Assembly: GCA_002392525.1 (NCBI GenBank) | Contig: DGHE01000058.1 | Location: forward strand, 1 to 9,068 | Length of the DNA: 9,068 bases | Direction of reading: 5' to 3' | Source of the DNA: Bacteroidales bacterium UBA3856 | GTDB taxonomy: Bacteria; Bacteroidota; Bacteroidia; Bacteroidales; UBA932 | Shown: positions 1 to 5,041 of the stretch, in pieces | How the letters are laid out: every line of letters starts with the position of its first letter | Position numbering within the stretch: the first letter of the stretch is position 1 | Position numbers and translations under genes: made by a program | The notes under the pieces: generated by a model | The model's input: only the letters and a program-made list of their open reading frames with translations | What the model was told of the DNA's origin: nothing | Database searches by the model: none

Positions 1-970
1 CGTAAACGACTTCGTGTCCCTCAAGTGCAGCGAATTCGCGAGCTACGCTATACAGGCGGTAGGCCTGGCGGGAGTTGGTCTGGTAGAAGGATTTGGGGCC
101 AATCTTGAAGGAAAGGTCTTCCATTTTCTCGTAGATGGCGTCCTGTCCGTAGTAGAGGACGGGGGACTGGTCTGCGATGGAGTCGTTGAGCTTCTCGTTG
201 ATGACGTAGTAGAGGCAGGTAATCTGCGGAAATTCCTTGATGAGGGCATCCAGGAGGGCTTTCCGGGGCGCTTCATCCGGCTGGGCCAGGCAGAGGATGA
301 GCATAATCTGGCCGTCCTCGGTGGTGCGGATGAACATGTTGCGGAAAAAGCCGTGGTTTTCCCGGATGTTGTAGAATTCCAGGCCGTTCTCCAGGCAGAA
401 CTTCTTGATAAAGAGGCGGATCGCGTTGGAAGGCTCTGCCTGCAGGTGACACTGCTTGATATCCAGCACTTTGTCGAAGAACTTGCCCACGTGGAAGCCA
501 AGACCAGGCTCCACCAGGTCCTGGGGTTCATCGCGGAGGAGCCAGCGCTTGTTGGAAGCGCTGAATTCCAGCTTGTTACGGTAGTAACGGGTGAGCTCGG
601 AGGGGAGTGTAGGCCTGATTTCGGGCACTTCCAGGTGGCCAATCCTCACCAGCTGGTCTTCTACCTGCTGGCGTTTGGCCTCCAGCTGCATTTCGTAGGG
701 CAGCGGCTGCCAGCGGCAGCCTCCACAGACGCCGAAATGCTCGCAGAAGGGCTTCAGGCGGTGGGCGGAGGGCTTCACAATGCGTTTGATGAAGCCTTCC
801 ATATAGTTTTTCTTTTTCTTGTATACCTGGATGTCCACGACGTCTCCGGGAACGGCGAAGTCTACGAACACAACCATGCCGTCTACGTGCGTGAGCGCTT
901 TGCCCTCGGCTGCAACGGCTTCAATCTCAACGTTCTCCAGGAGGAGGTCGATTTTCTTCTTTCTGGTCAT
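1..970 (-). CDS. rlmD: 23S rRNA (uracil-C5)-methyltransferase, RlmD/TrmA family (C-terminus beyond window)
   Basis: SAM-dependent methyltransferase that makes 5-methyluridine in RNA; RlmD acts on 23S rRNA U1939 in E. coli. The ATG at 968-970 opens 323 codons running off the left edge without a stop. Residues 1-65 form a TRAM-like RNA-binding domain with a basic KKKK stretch. An iron-sulfur cluster signature follows: Cys76, Cys82 and Cys85 (CEHFGVCGGC), with Cys174 in IKQCHLQ as the likely fourth ligand. Residues 289-299 (IGPKSFYQTN) match the conserved motif just before the SAM-binding fold. The SAM-binding glycine loop and the catalytic cysteine must lie outside the window. It is the last visible gene of a minus-strand run after the acyltransferase, 51 bases downstream of it. 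Family assignment is firm. The exact target (RlmD against RlmCD or another TrmA-type enzyme) is inferred from the intact cluster cysteines and TRAM domain. Confidence 0.9.
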   Translation of the reverse strand, partial: MTRKKKIDLLLENVEIEAVAAEGKALTHVDGMVVFVDFAVPGDVVDIQVYKKKKNYMEGFIKRIVKPSAHRLKPFCEHFGVCGGCRWQPLPYEMQLEAKRQQVEDQLVRIGHLEVPEIRPTLPSELTRYYRNKLEFSASNKRWLLRDEPQDLVEPGLGFHVGKFFDKVLDIKQCHLQAEPSNAIRLFIKKFCLENGLEFYNIRENHGFFRNMFIRTTEDGQIMLILCLAQPDEAPRKALLDALIKEFPQITCLYYVINEKLNDSIADQSPVLYYGQDAIYEKMEDLSFKIGPKSFYQTNSRQAYRLYSVAREFAALEGHEVVY

Positions 971-974
971 AGGG

Positions 975-1023
975 GAAAGTTAACTCATGCGCAAGTTAAC
1001 ATAATATAAATTGTGTAACAATT
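975..1023 (-). promoter_or_regulatory. Short intergenic region with two dyads and a promoter-like box before rlmD
   Basis: Between the acyltransferase stop and the rlmD ATG there are two small inverted repeats. One has perfect 7-base arms, GTTAACT at 979-985 and AGTTAAC at 994-1000, with an 8-base spacer. The other has arms AATTGT at 1009-1014 and ACAATT at 1018-1023 and overlaps the upstream stop codon. On the minus strand TAACTTTC (975-982) matches the Bacteroidota -7 box TAnnTTTG at 7 of 8 positions, only four bases from the ATG. I see no good -33 element. This may be an operator or a weak internal promoter; neither is proven. Confidence 0.3.
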
Positions 1024-2164
1024 ACAGATTTTCCTTGGAGGAGACCGGATTGCTGTAAATCTTGAGCAGCTCTTCCATGAGCTCGCCGCGGTCCAGCGTG
1101 GATTCTACAAGGATAATCTGCTGTGCCAGGTAGCCTTCGAACTTTTCCAGGTCTTCCATGGTGTACTCTCTGGCGTACTTGTTGGTCTTGTTCAGGAGGT
1201 CGTAGGCCATGTAGTTGGTCTTCCAGAGTTTGTAGCCCTCAATGACGCGGCGGTCCACAGCGTGGCGGATGCTCTGGTAGCGGTCGTTCTTGTCACAGAA
1301 CGAAGCCTCGCGGATTTCTTCCTCGGTGAGCGGGTCTCCCACCTGCAGGTGCACGTGGCCCTTGGGCTGCTTGATGCCGATCATGATGCTCTGCAAATCT
1401 TCATCTTCTCCCTTCACATAGGAGCCGGTTTTGCGCTTGATGAGGGTTTCGCGGGCTTTCATGACATCGCAGGGCTCGTATTCATAGGAAATGGACATGG
1501 GAACGATGTGCAACTCCATGAAATTCTGGACAAAGTCTTTGGTTCCGCTCATATCCACCATCTTGAGGAGGCCCTGCTCGGTGATGTCAATGCCGTCCTT
1601 GGTGCGTCCCTGGCGCTGGGCAATCCAGACGGAGCCTGCGCCGGAGGTGATGGTTTCGCGGATGTACTTGGACAACACCTGCGAAGACAGGTACAGTTCG
1701 CGGGCCGATATACCGCGGATGACCTTGATCATGCGGTTGGAACGGATGAGGAGCTCTACCGTCTTCTGCTTGAGGAGGTTGTCTCCCACGCAGATCTGGG
1801 TCTCGGGCAGGCCGTTCCACATGAGGACCATCTGCGTGAGCGCGGGATCCAGGATGATGTCGCGGTGGTTGGACATGGCCAGGTACGTGCTGCCCAGCTT
1901 CTTGATATTTTCTACGCCGTCGTAGGTAAATTCGGTGATGGTATTGTCAATCACCCACTGGACGGCCTTTGACATGACGATTTCCTGAAACTCGTCTACC
2001 GTGTGGATATTACGGAGGACATCTCCCAAGAAGGTGTTGGGCTTGTCCGGGAACAGGAATTTGGAAATCCAGGGTACGTTGGGGTGAATGGATACGCGGG
2101 CCAGTGCGGCTGCCGCTTCTTCGTCGTTAAAGGGAGCAATATCGCTGAAATCGGTATAGTCCAT
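1022..2164 (-). CDS. Glycerolipid acyltransferase (PlsB/PlsC-like, LPLAT superfamily)
   Basis: Likely transfers an acyl chain to glycerol-3-phosphate, lysophosphatidate or a related acceptor at the inner membrane during phospholipid synthesis. From the ATG at 2162-2164 it is 380 residues. A TTG 12 codons further upstream keeps the frame open, but the ATG follows an A-rich stretch and is preferred. The acyltransferase block I is NHRDIILD at residues 99-106, with His100 and Asp106 in the catalytic H-x4-5-D arrangement. A block III-like segment is IAQRQGRTKDG at 181-191, and a block IV-like VPMSISYE lies at 221-228. There is no obvious transmembrane helix. The length is much more than a classical PlsC (about 240 residues) and fits a long acyltransferase common in Bacteroidota. 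The usual acidic residue of the EG pair in block III appears as Gln185. The acceptor cannot be told from sequence. It lies 44 bases downstream of queA on the same strand. Confidence 0.8.
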   Translation of the reverse strand: MDYTDFSDIAPFNDEEAAAALARVSIHPNVPWISKFLFPDKPNTFLGDVLRNIHTVDEFQEIVMSKAVQWVIDNTITEFTYDGVENIKKLGSTYLAMSNHRDIILDPALTQMVLMWNGLPETQICVGDNLLKQKTVELLIRSNRMIKVIRGISARELYLSSQVLSKYIRETITSGAGSVWIAQRQGRTKDGIDITEQGLLKMVDMSGTKDFVQNFMELHIVPMSISYEYEPCDVMKARETLIKRKTGSYVKGEDEDLQSIMIGIKQPKGHVHLQVGDPLTEEEIREASFCDKNDRYQSIRHAVDRRVIEGYKLWKTNYMAYDLLNKTNKYAREYTMEDLEKFEGYLAQQIILVESTLDRGELMEELLKIYSNPVSSKENL

Positions 2165-2181
2165 ATTTTTAAGGTTCAAAT

Positions 2182-2213
2182 CAAAGGTTAAGGCTTGCAA
2201 AAAACATGCTAAA
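2182..2213 (-). promoter_or_regulatory. Candidate internal promoter for the acyltransferase gene
   Basis: On the minus strand AACCTTTG (2182-2189) resembles the Bacteroidota -7 box TAnnTTTG with one mismatch, 17 bases before the preferred ATG. A TTTA (2210-2213) lies 20 bases further upstream where the -33 TTTG would be. It overlaps the end of queA. This suggests the downstream genes could be expressed partly independently of queA. Motif match only. Confidence 0.3.
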
Positions 2214-3423
2214 GGCTACGCCTTTCGAGGAGAGAACTGTCTCCGTAGCTGAGGAAGCGGAACCCGTGGGACAGCGCGTAGTTGTAGATGGTGCGCCAGT
2301 CTCCTCCCACAAAGGCCGATACCAGCAGGATGAGCGTGCTCTCCGGCTGGTGGAAGTTGGTGACGAGCATGTCCACCAGGCGGAAGGTAAAGCCCGGAAC
2401 GATGATGATGCGCGTACCGGCAACGAGTTCCTCAAGGCCTTCGCGGTCCAGGTAATCGACGATGGCCTGAAGGGCTTCCGCCGTGCTGTAGGGATACTCC
2501 CGCTCATACGGTGCCCACTGGGCGACATCGGCCGGCTTCCCGGTCTCGATGCAGCTGACACCCACGTAGTAGAGAGACTCCAGGGTTCTTACGGAGGTGG
2601 TTCCTACCGCAATTAACTTGCGGTTTTTATTGGCCAACACTTGAAGCAGTGCTTTAGATACGGTAAAAGGTTCCCTGTGCATCGGGTGCTCGGAGACCAG
2701 CGAGCTTTTCACGGGCAGGAAGGTGCCGGCGCCCACGTGCAGGCACACGTTTTCGGTCTCTATCCCCTTTTCCCGGATGCGGTCCAGGACGTCCTGCGTA
2801 AAGTGCAGGCCGGCCGTCGGGGCCGCCACCGATCCGCGGATATGGGCGTAGAGCGTCTGGTACCGCTCCGTGTCAATGGCCTCGGACTCGCGGTTCAGAT
2901 ACGGCGGAATGGGAACGGTGCCGGCTATCTCCAGGATGCGGGAGAACGGGAGCCCGCCCTCCCAGGAGAAACGCACGGTGCCGGTCTGGCCGTTCCGCAT
3001 CTCAAGTACTGCTTTAAGTGCAATGGCGCGGATCTCTCCGTTATCTTCCGGATTGTACAGGCTGAGGGTATCCTCCTTCCACTTCTTGGCATTGCCGATG
3101 ACGCATTTCCAGCTGCAGGATTCCGTAGCGGCAAACGCGGTGTTGTACTCTACGGGCTCCACGGGCTCCAGGCAGAATACTTCGATGATGGCGCCGGTTT
3201 CCCGCTGGAAGTGCAGGCGGGCCGGGACTACCTTGGTATCATTGAATACCATGAGCGCGCCTTCGGGGAGAAAGCCGGGCAGCTCACGGAAAATTTTCTC
3301 TTCCACTGCTCCGTCTTTGTAATGGAGCAGTTTGGATGCATCCCTTTCCGGGAGCGGATATTTCGCGATCCTGGCATCGTCCAGGCCGTAATTGTAATCC
3401 TCTATATGGATTTCAGGAATCAT
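2209..3423 (-). CDS. queA: S-adenosylmethionine:tRNA ribosyltransferase-isomerase
   Basis: Transfers and isomerises the ribosyl part of SAM onto 7-aminomethyl-7-deazaguanine at the tRNA wobble position, giving epoxyqueuosine in the queuosine pathway; cytoplasmic. It is 404 residues, ATG at 3421-3423 and stop TAG at 2209-2211. Family landmarks in order: NDTKVVPARL at 61-70, PIPPYL at 171-176, ERYQTLYA at 186-193, GSVAAPTAGLHFT at 197-209, HVGAGTFLPV at 229-238, GTTSVRTLE at 274-282, VTNFHQPESTLILLVSAF at 354-371 and SYGD at 392-395. All conserved motifs look intact. It is longer than the E. coli enzyme (about 356 residues), with extra sequence around residues 90-130 and 285-330; this looks like the long form seen in Bacteroidota. 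It is the first gene of the minus-strand run and diverges from the HTH gene across the AT-rich region. Confidence 0.96.
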   Translation of the reverse strand: MIPEIHIEDYNYGLDDARIAKYPLPERDASKLLHYKDGAVEEKIFRELPGFLPEGALMVFNDTKVVPARLHFQRETGAIIEVFCLEPVEPVEYNTAFAATESCSWKCVIGNAKKWKEDTLSLYNPEDNGEIRAIALKAVLEMRNGQTGTVRFSWEGGLPFSRILEIAGTVPIPPYLNRESEAIDTERYQTLYAHIRGSVAAPTAGLHFTQDVLDRIREKGIETENVCLHVGAGTFLPVKSSLVSEHPMHREPFTVSKALLQVLANKNRKLIAVGTTSVRTLESLYYVGVSCIETGKPADVAQWAPYEREYPYSTAEALQAIVDYLDREGLEELVAGTRIIIVPGFTFRLVDMLVTNFHQPESTLILLVSAFVGGDWRTIYNYALSHGFRFLSYGDSSLLERRSL

Positions 3424-3441
3424 GAGAATTTAAAATTTGTG

Positions 3442-3449
3442 CAAAGGTA
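3442..3449 (-). promoter_or_regulatory. Promoter -7 box for queA
   Basis: On the minus strand TACCTTTG matches the Bacteroidota -7 consensus TAnnTTTG exactly, 18 bases before the queA ATG. The expected -33 TTTG is absent: the bases about 20 upstream are taken by a GAATTC repeat (3463-3476). The promoter may therefore need an activator or be tuned by a protein bound there. The box is seen; the regulation is inference. Confidence 0.6.
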
Positions 3450-3462
3450 ACACTATTTATCG

Positions 3463-3476
3463 GAATTCGGGAATTC
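3463..3476. repeat. GAATTC-GG-GAATTC dyad at the queA -33 position
   Basis: Two GAATTC words at 3463-3468 and 3471-3476 are separated by GG, forming a 14-bp dyad; a third partial copy (GAAT) starts at 3481. The dyad covers where the -33 element of queA should sit. The 9-base word GGAATTCTC (3470-3478) recurs at 3866-3874, next to the -33 element of the divergent HTH gene. It may be an operator shared by both promoters. Confidence 0.4.
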
Positions 3477-3495
3477 TCGGGAATGTTGTACTTCT

Positions 3496-3523
3496 GTTTA
3501 CAAATGTAATTACAGATGTAAAC
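3496..3523. promoter_or_regulatory. 28-bp imperfect palindrome, candidate operator
   Basis: Outer arms GTTTACA (3496-3502) and TGTAAAC (3517-3523) are perfect inverse complements. They flank a perfect 10-bp palindrome TGTAATTACA (3505-3514) with two unmatched bases on each side, so 24 of 28 positions are symmetric. This fits a dimer or tetramer binding site more than a terminator, since no T run follows. It lies about 45 bases upstream of the queA -7 box. Confidence 0.5.
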
Positions 3524-3540
3524 TTTGCATTGGAACTGTT

Positions 3541-3548
3541 TGTTTACA
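3541..3548. promoter_or_regulatory. Extra TGTTTACA half-site
   Basis: TGTTTACA repeats the arm of the nearby 28-bp palindrome 46 bases away. The inverse word TGTAAACA recurs at 3848-3855 before the HTH promoter. The same 8-mer also appears once inside cinA (about 6204-6211), so a single copy can occur by chance. Confidence 0.3.
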
Positions 3549-3594
3549 ATTGTGATAATACGCATAGGATATTGTGAATTTTCTCCCTCGCTTG

Positions 3595-3687
3595 CTAAAA
3601 CTACATAAATTATTTCTATGGGCGTTACAACTACTTACTTAAATATAGTTAAATCAGATAGTTAGATATCTTTATATGTAGTTTTAG
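3595..3687. repeat. 13-bp perfect inverted repeat with internal AACTA/TAGTT copies
   Basis: CTAAAACTACATA at 3595-3607 is the exact inverse complement of TATGTAGTTTTAG at 3675-3687, separated by 67 bases. Inside and across the arms AACTA occurs at 3599 and 3629, and TAGTT at 3647, 3660 and 3679: two forward copies followed by three reverse copies. Two of them form the direct heptamer ATAGTTA (3645 and 3658). There is no ORF of note inside. It could be a structured RNA, a multi-site operator or the remnant of a small non-autonomous element. I see no target-site duplication. Confidence 0.45.
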
Positions 3688-3707
3688 TATATGTGTGTAC
3701 CACGCGA

Positions 3708-3739
3708 TAGCTATTTTGCGCTCAAAATGAGCTATTTTT
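3708..3739 (+). terminator. Hairpin plus T run, orphan terminator-like element
   Basis: Read on the plus strand, TAGCT+ATTTTG (3708-3718) pairs with CAAAAT+AGCTA (3723-3734) around a CGCT loop. That is an 11-bp stem with one bulged G at 3729, followed by TTTTT at 3735-3739. The stem is AT-rich, so termination would be moderate. No recognisable plus-strand gene precedes it; queA runs the other way from 3423. It may end a short untranslated transcript that starts in 3520-3600, or be chance pairing in AT-rich DNA. Confidence 0.35.
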
Positions 3740-3844
3740 AGGATGATTATGTATATTAATTAGTATATAATCAGTTTTTTATCTATAATTACCTATTGTT
3801 ATACTTAGCACTGTTTATTGTCTTTTTCTTTCTTGTGCATTCAA

Positions 3845-3912
3845 TTTTGTAAACAGGCGGTATTTGGAATTCTCTTTTATTTTGTATATCTTTGTAAAGT
3901 TAAAGTTGTAAA
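3845..3912 (+). promoter_or_regulatory. Promoter of the HTH gene with flanking TGTAAA words
   Basis: TTTG at 3863-3866 and TATCTTTG at 3887-3894 match the Bacteroidota -33 and -7 elements, with a 20-base spacer, 20 bases before the ATG. TTTTGTAAACAG (3845-3856) lies directly upstream. TGTAAA recurs at 3893-3898 and 3907-3912, straddling the likely transcription start with TAAAGT repeats between. GGAATTC overlaps the spacer at 3866-3872. The promoter itself is convincing; autoregulation by the HTH protein at the TGTAAA words is inference. Confidence 0.65.
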
Positions 3913-3914
3913 TT

Positions 3915-4355
3915 ATGAATCGGCGTCTTTTACAATTTTTGCAGGCCGAAAACATCACGCAGGCCCAGTTCGCAGATACTCTCTCGGTAGCGCGCGGAAG
4001 CGTTTCGCATATCCTGGCCGGTCGTAACAAACCTGGCTACGATTTCCTGGAGAGTCTGCTGCTTCACTATCCCCGTCTCAACCTGGACTGGCTCATGACC
4101 GGTAAAGGTAAAATGTATCGCGATGACCCTGCTGCCCCGGAACTTCCGGAAGGAGGCAGCGTTTCCTTCGATGAGCTTTTCCCTACCGCCCGTACAACTC
4201 CTGCATCTGCAGCAACCCCTTCTCCAGCCCCTTCTGCGGCCCCAGCCAGAGTAGCCGTCATTCCGGCCACTCCCCCTGTCCCTCCCCGTAAAATCAAGCA
4301 AATTACCGTCTTCTATTCCGATAACACCTTTCAGGAGTTCGTTTCCAAGGAATAA
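3915..4355 (+). CDS. Small XRE-family helix-turn-helix DNA-binding protein
   Basis: A 146-residue likely transcription regulator. Residues 3-60 form a Cro/CI-type HTH domain: ITQAQFADTLSVARGSVSHI (14-33) carries the two helices, and SHILAGRNKP and LDWLMTGKGKMY follow as in Bacteroidota XRE proteins. Residues 92-124 are a Pro/Ala/Thr-rich, probably disordered linker. The tail IKQITVFYSDNTFQEF (127-142) is short and ordered-looking; similar FYSDxTFxEF tails occur, from memory, in related proteins, which suggests a family-specific interaction motif. The ATG at 3915 is supported by a good promoter 20 bases upstream. The target is unknown; the repeated TGTAAA words in its own promoter make autoregulation a fair guess. 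The next gene starts 17 bases downstream with its own promoter box. Confidence 0.85.
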   Translation: MNRRLLQFLQAENITQAQFADTLSVARGSVSHILAGRNKPGYDFLESLLLHYPRLNLDWLMTGKGKMYRDDPAAPELPEGGSVSFDELFPTARTTPASAATPSPAPSAAPARVAVIPATPPVPPRKIKQITVFYSDNTFQEFVSKE

Positions 4356-4368
4356 ATTGCTATCTTTG
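4338..4368 (+). promoter_or_regulatory. Promoter of the DHOD-like/cinA operon, close to the start codon
   Basis: TATCTTTG (4361-4368) is a perfect match to the TAnnTTTG -7 box. TTCG at 4338-4341 stands 19 bases upstream as a 3-of-4 match to the -33 TTTG and lies inside the end of the HTH gene. Only four bases separate the box from the ATG at 4373, so transcription would start at or within a few bases of the start codon, giving a leaderless or nearly leaderless message. Motif-based. Confidence 0.5.
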
Positions 4369-4372
4369 TCAG

Positions 4373-5041
4373 ATGTTCCGTAAAAACGTTCCGCATTTGC
4401 AGGTAGAGGTAGCCGGACTGGTCTTTCCCAACCCGGTGGGTGTTCCTTTCGTCATCCAAAAAAGACGCTTTAGTTGGTGGCACAGGGCGCCTGAGGCAGG
4501 TTTTCTAATGCTTACCCCTCCTTCGCACGAGGCTGTGCTCCCCTGGATCAAAGGCCTCACCAGCGAGCCCGAGAGCACCATTCTGGCCGTAGATATCAAA
4601 ACCGATATCGTAAGAACGTTTTCCCTGGTCTATGACTTTGCAGACTTTATTGTCATTGATCCGGACTCAGACCTGGGCATTGGTGCCGCAGATATTTCCG
4701 ACACCCAGTCTCTGCTGGACGAACTGGTGAGCCTGCGTCTTTGCTACGAACGCTACACCCCCGTCTTCCTTCGCCTGGCACATGGGACCAGCCCCGACGA
4801 GCTCAAGTTCCTCCTGGGCGCCTGCCGGCTCAACGGTCTGGACGGCGTGGTGGTTTCCCACCTGTCCATGCTGGGAACCGTCCGGGAACTGACGCAGGGC
4901 CGCGTCCCTGTCATCTGCAGGGTCAATACCCCCGAAGAAGGCCTCCAGGCCCTTGAGGGCGGTGCTTCCCTATTGGAACTCCCGGATGCAAAACCGCTGG
5001 GGAAGCTTCTCAAAGCACTTGAAAACAAGCAAAAAATATGA
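4373..5041 (+). CDS. Short dihydroorotate-dehydrogenase-like beta/alpha-barrel protein, probably non-catalytic
   Basis: A 222-residue protein whose whole length follows the order of class 2 dihydroorotate dehydrogenase. VEVAGLVFPNPVGVPF (11-26) resembles the N-terminal (A)GLxFxNPVGLAAG strand. LAVDIK (71-76), ADFIVID (90-96), PVFLRLAHGTSPDELKFL (130-147), NGLDGVVVSH (154-163), GRVPVICRVNTPEEGLQAL (176-194) and GGASLLEL (196-203) line up with successive barrel strands. Key parts are missing or altered: the Ser/Asn loop (SSPNTPG) reads DPDSDLG, the VKIAPDL lysine is absent (LRLAHGT), the GGLSGxPL segment is deleted, and the phosphate-binding GVGGI reads CRVNT. FMN binding and catalysis are therefore unlikely, and at about two thirds of the usual length it looks like a conserved pseudoenzyme or regulator. 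It is not a broken gene: the frame is intact and its TGA overlaps the cinA ATG by four bases. Confidence 0.7.
   Translation: MFRKNVPHLQVEVAGLVFPNPVGVPFVIQKRRFSWWHRAPEAGFLMLTPPSHEAVLPWIKGLTSEPESTILAVDIKTDIVRTFSLVYDFADFIVIDPDSDLGIGAADISDTQSLLDELVSLRLCYERYTPVFLRLAHGTSPDELKFLLGACRLNGLDGVVVSHLSMLGTVRELTQGRVPVICRVNTPEEGLQALEGGASLLELPDAKPLGKLLKALENKQKI

Noticed and set aside
14..1009. Long plus-strand open frame of 331 codons opposite rlmD
   Set aside because: It is the antisense shadow of rlmD; the opposite strand encodes a protein with intact iron-sulfur and FYQTN motifs, and the shadow has no recognisable domain.
1262..1972. Plus-strand open frame of 236 codons opposite the acyltransferase
   Set aside because: The minus-strand acyltransferase motifs are clear; the antisense frame arises from codon bias in GC-rich DNA.
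2199..2225. Stem AAAGGC/GCCTTT (2211-2225) followed on the minus strand by six T, as a terminator of queA
   Set aside because: The stem has only 6 bp and the T run starts 6 bases after it; the next gene follows in 44 bases on the same strand, so effective termination is unlikely.
2641..3450. Plus-strand open frame of 269 codons opposite queA
   Set aside because: queA has every family motif in frame; the antisense translation matches nothing known to me.
3549..3577. ATTGTGA direct repeats 22 bases apart
   Set aside because: The spacing is close to two helical turns, but a 7-base word repeated twice in AT-rich DNA is weak evidence by itself.
3751..3770. AT-rich imperfect palindrome around TATATTAATTAGTATA
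   Set aside because: 14 of 16 positions are symmetric but only A/T-rich words are involved, easily expected by chance in this region.
3424..3914. AT-rich region as a replication origin
   Set aside because: AT-rich with repeats, but I find no convincing DnaA boxes (TTATNCACA) and no dnaA, dnaN or rep gene nearby.
3815..4030. Small minus-strand open frame of 71 codons across the HTH promoter and start
   Set aside because: It overlaps a good promoter and the HTH coding region and has no recognisable features.
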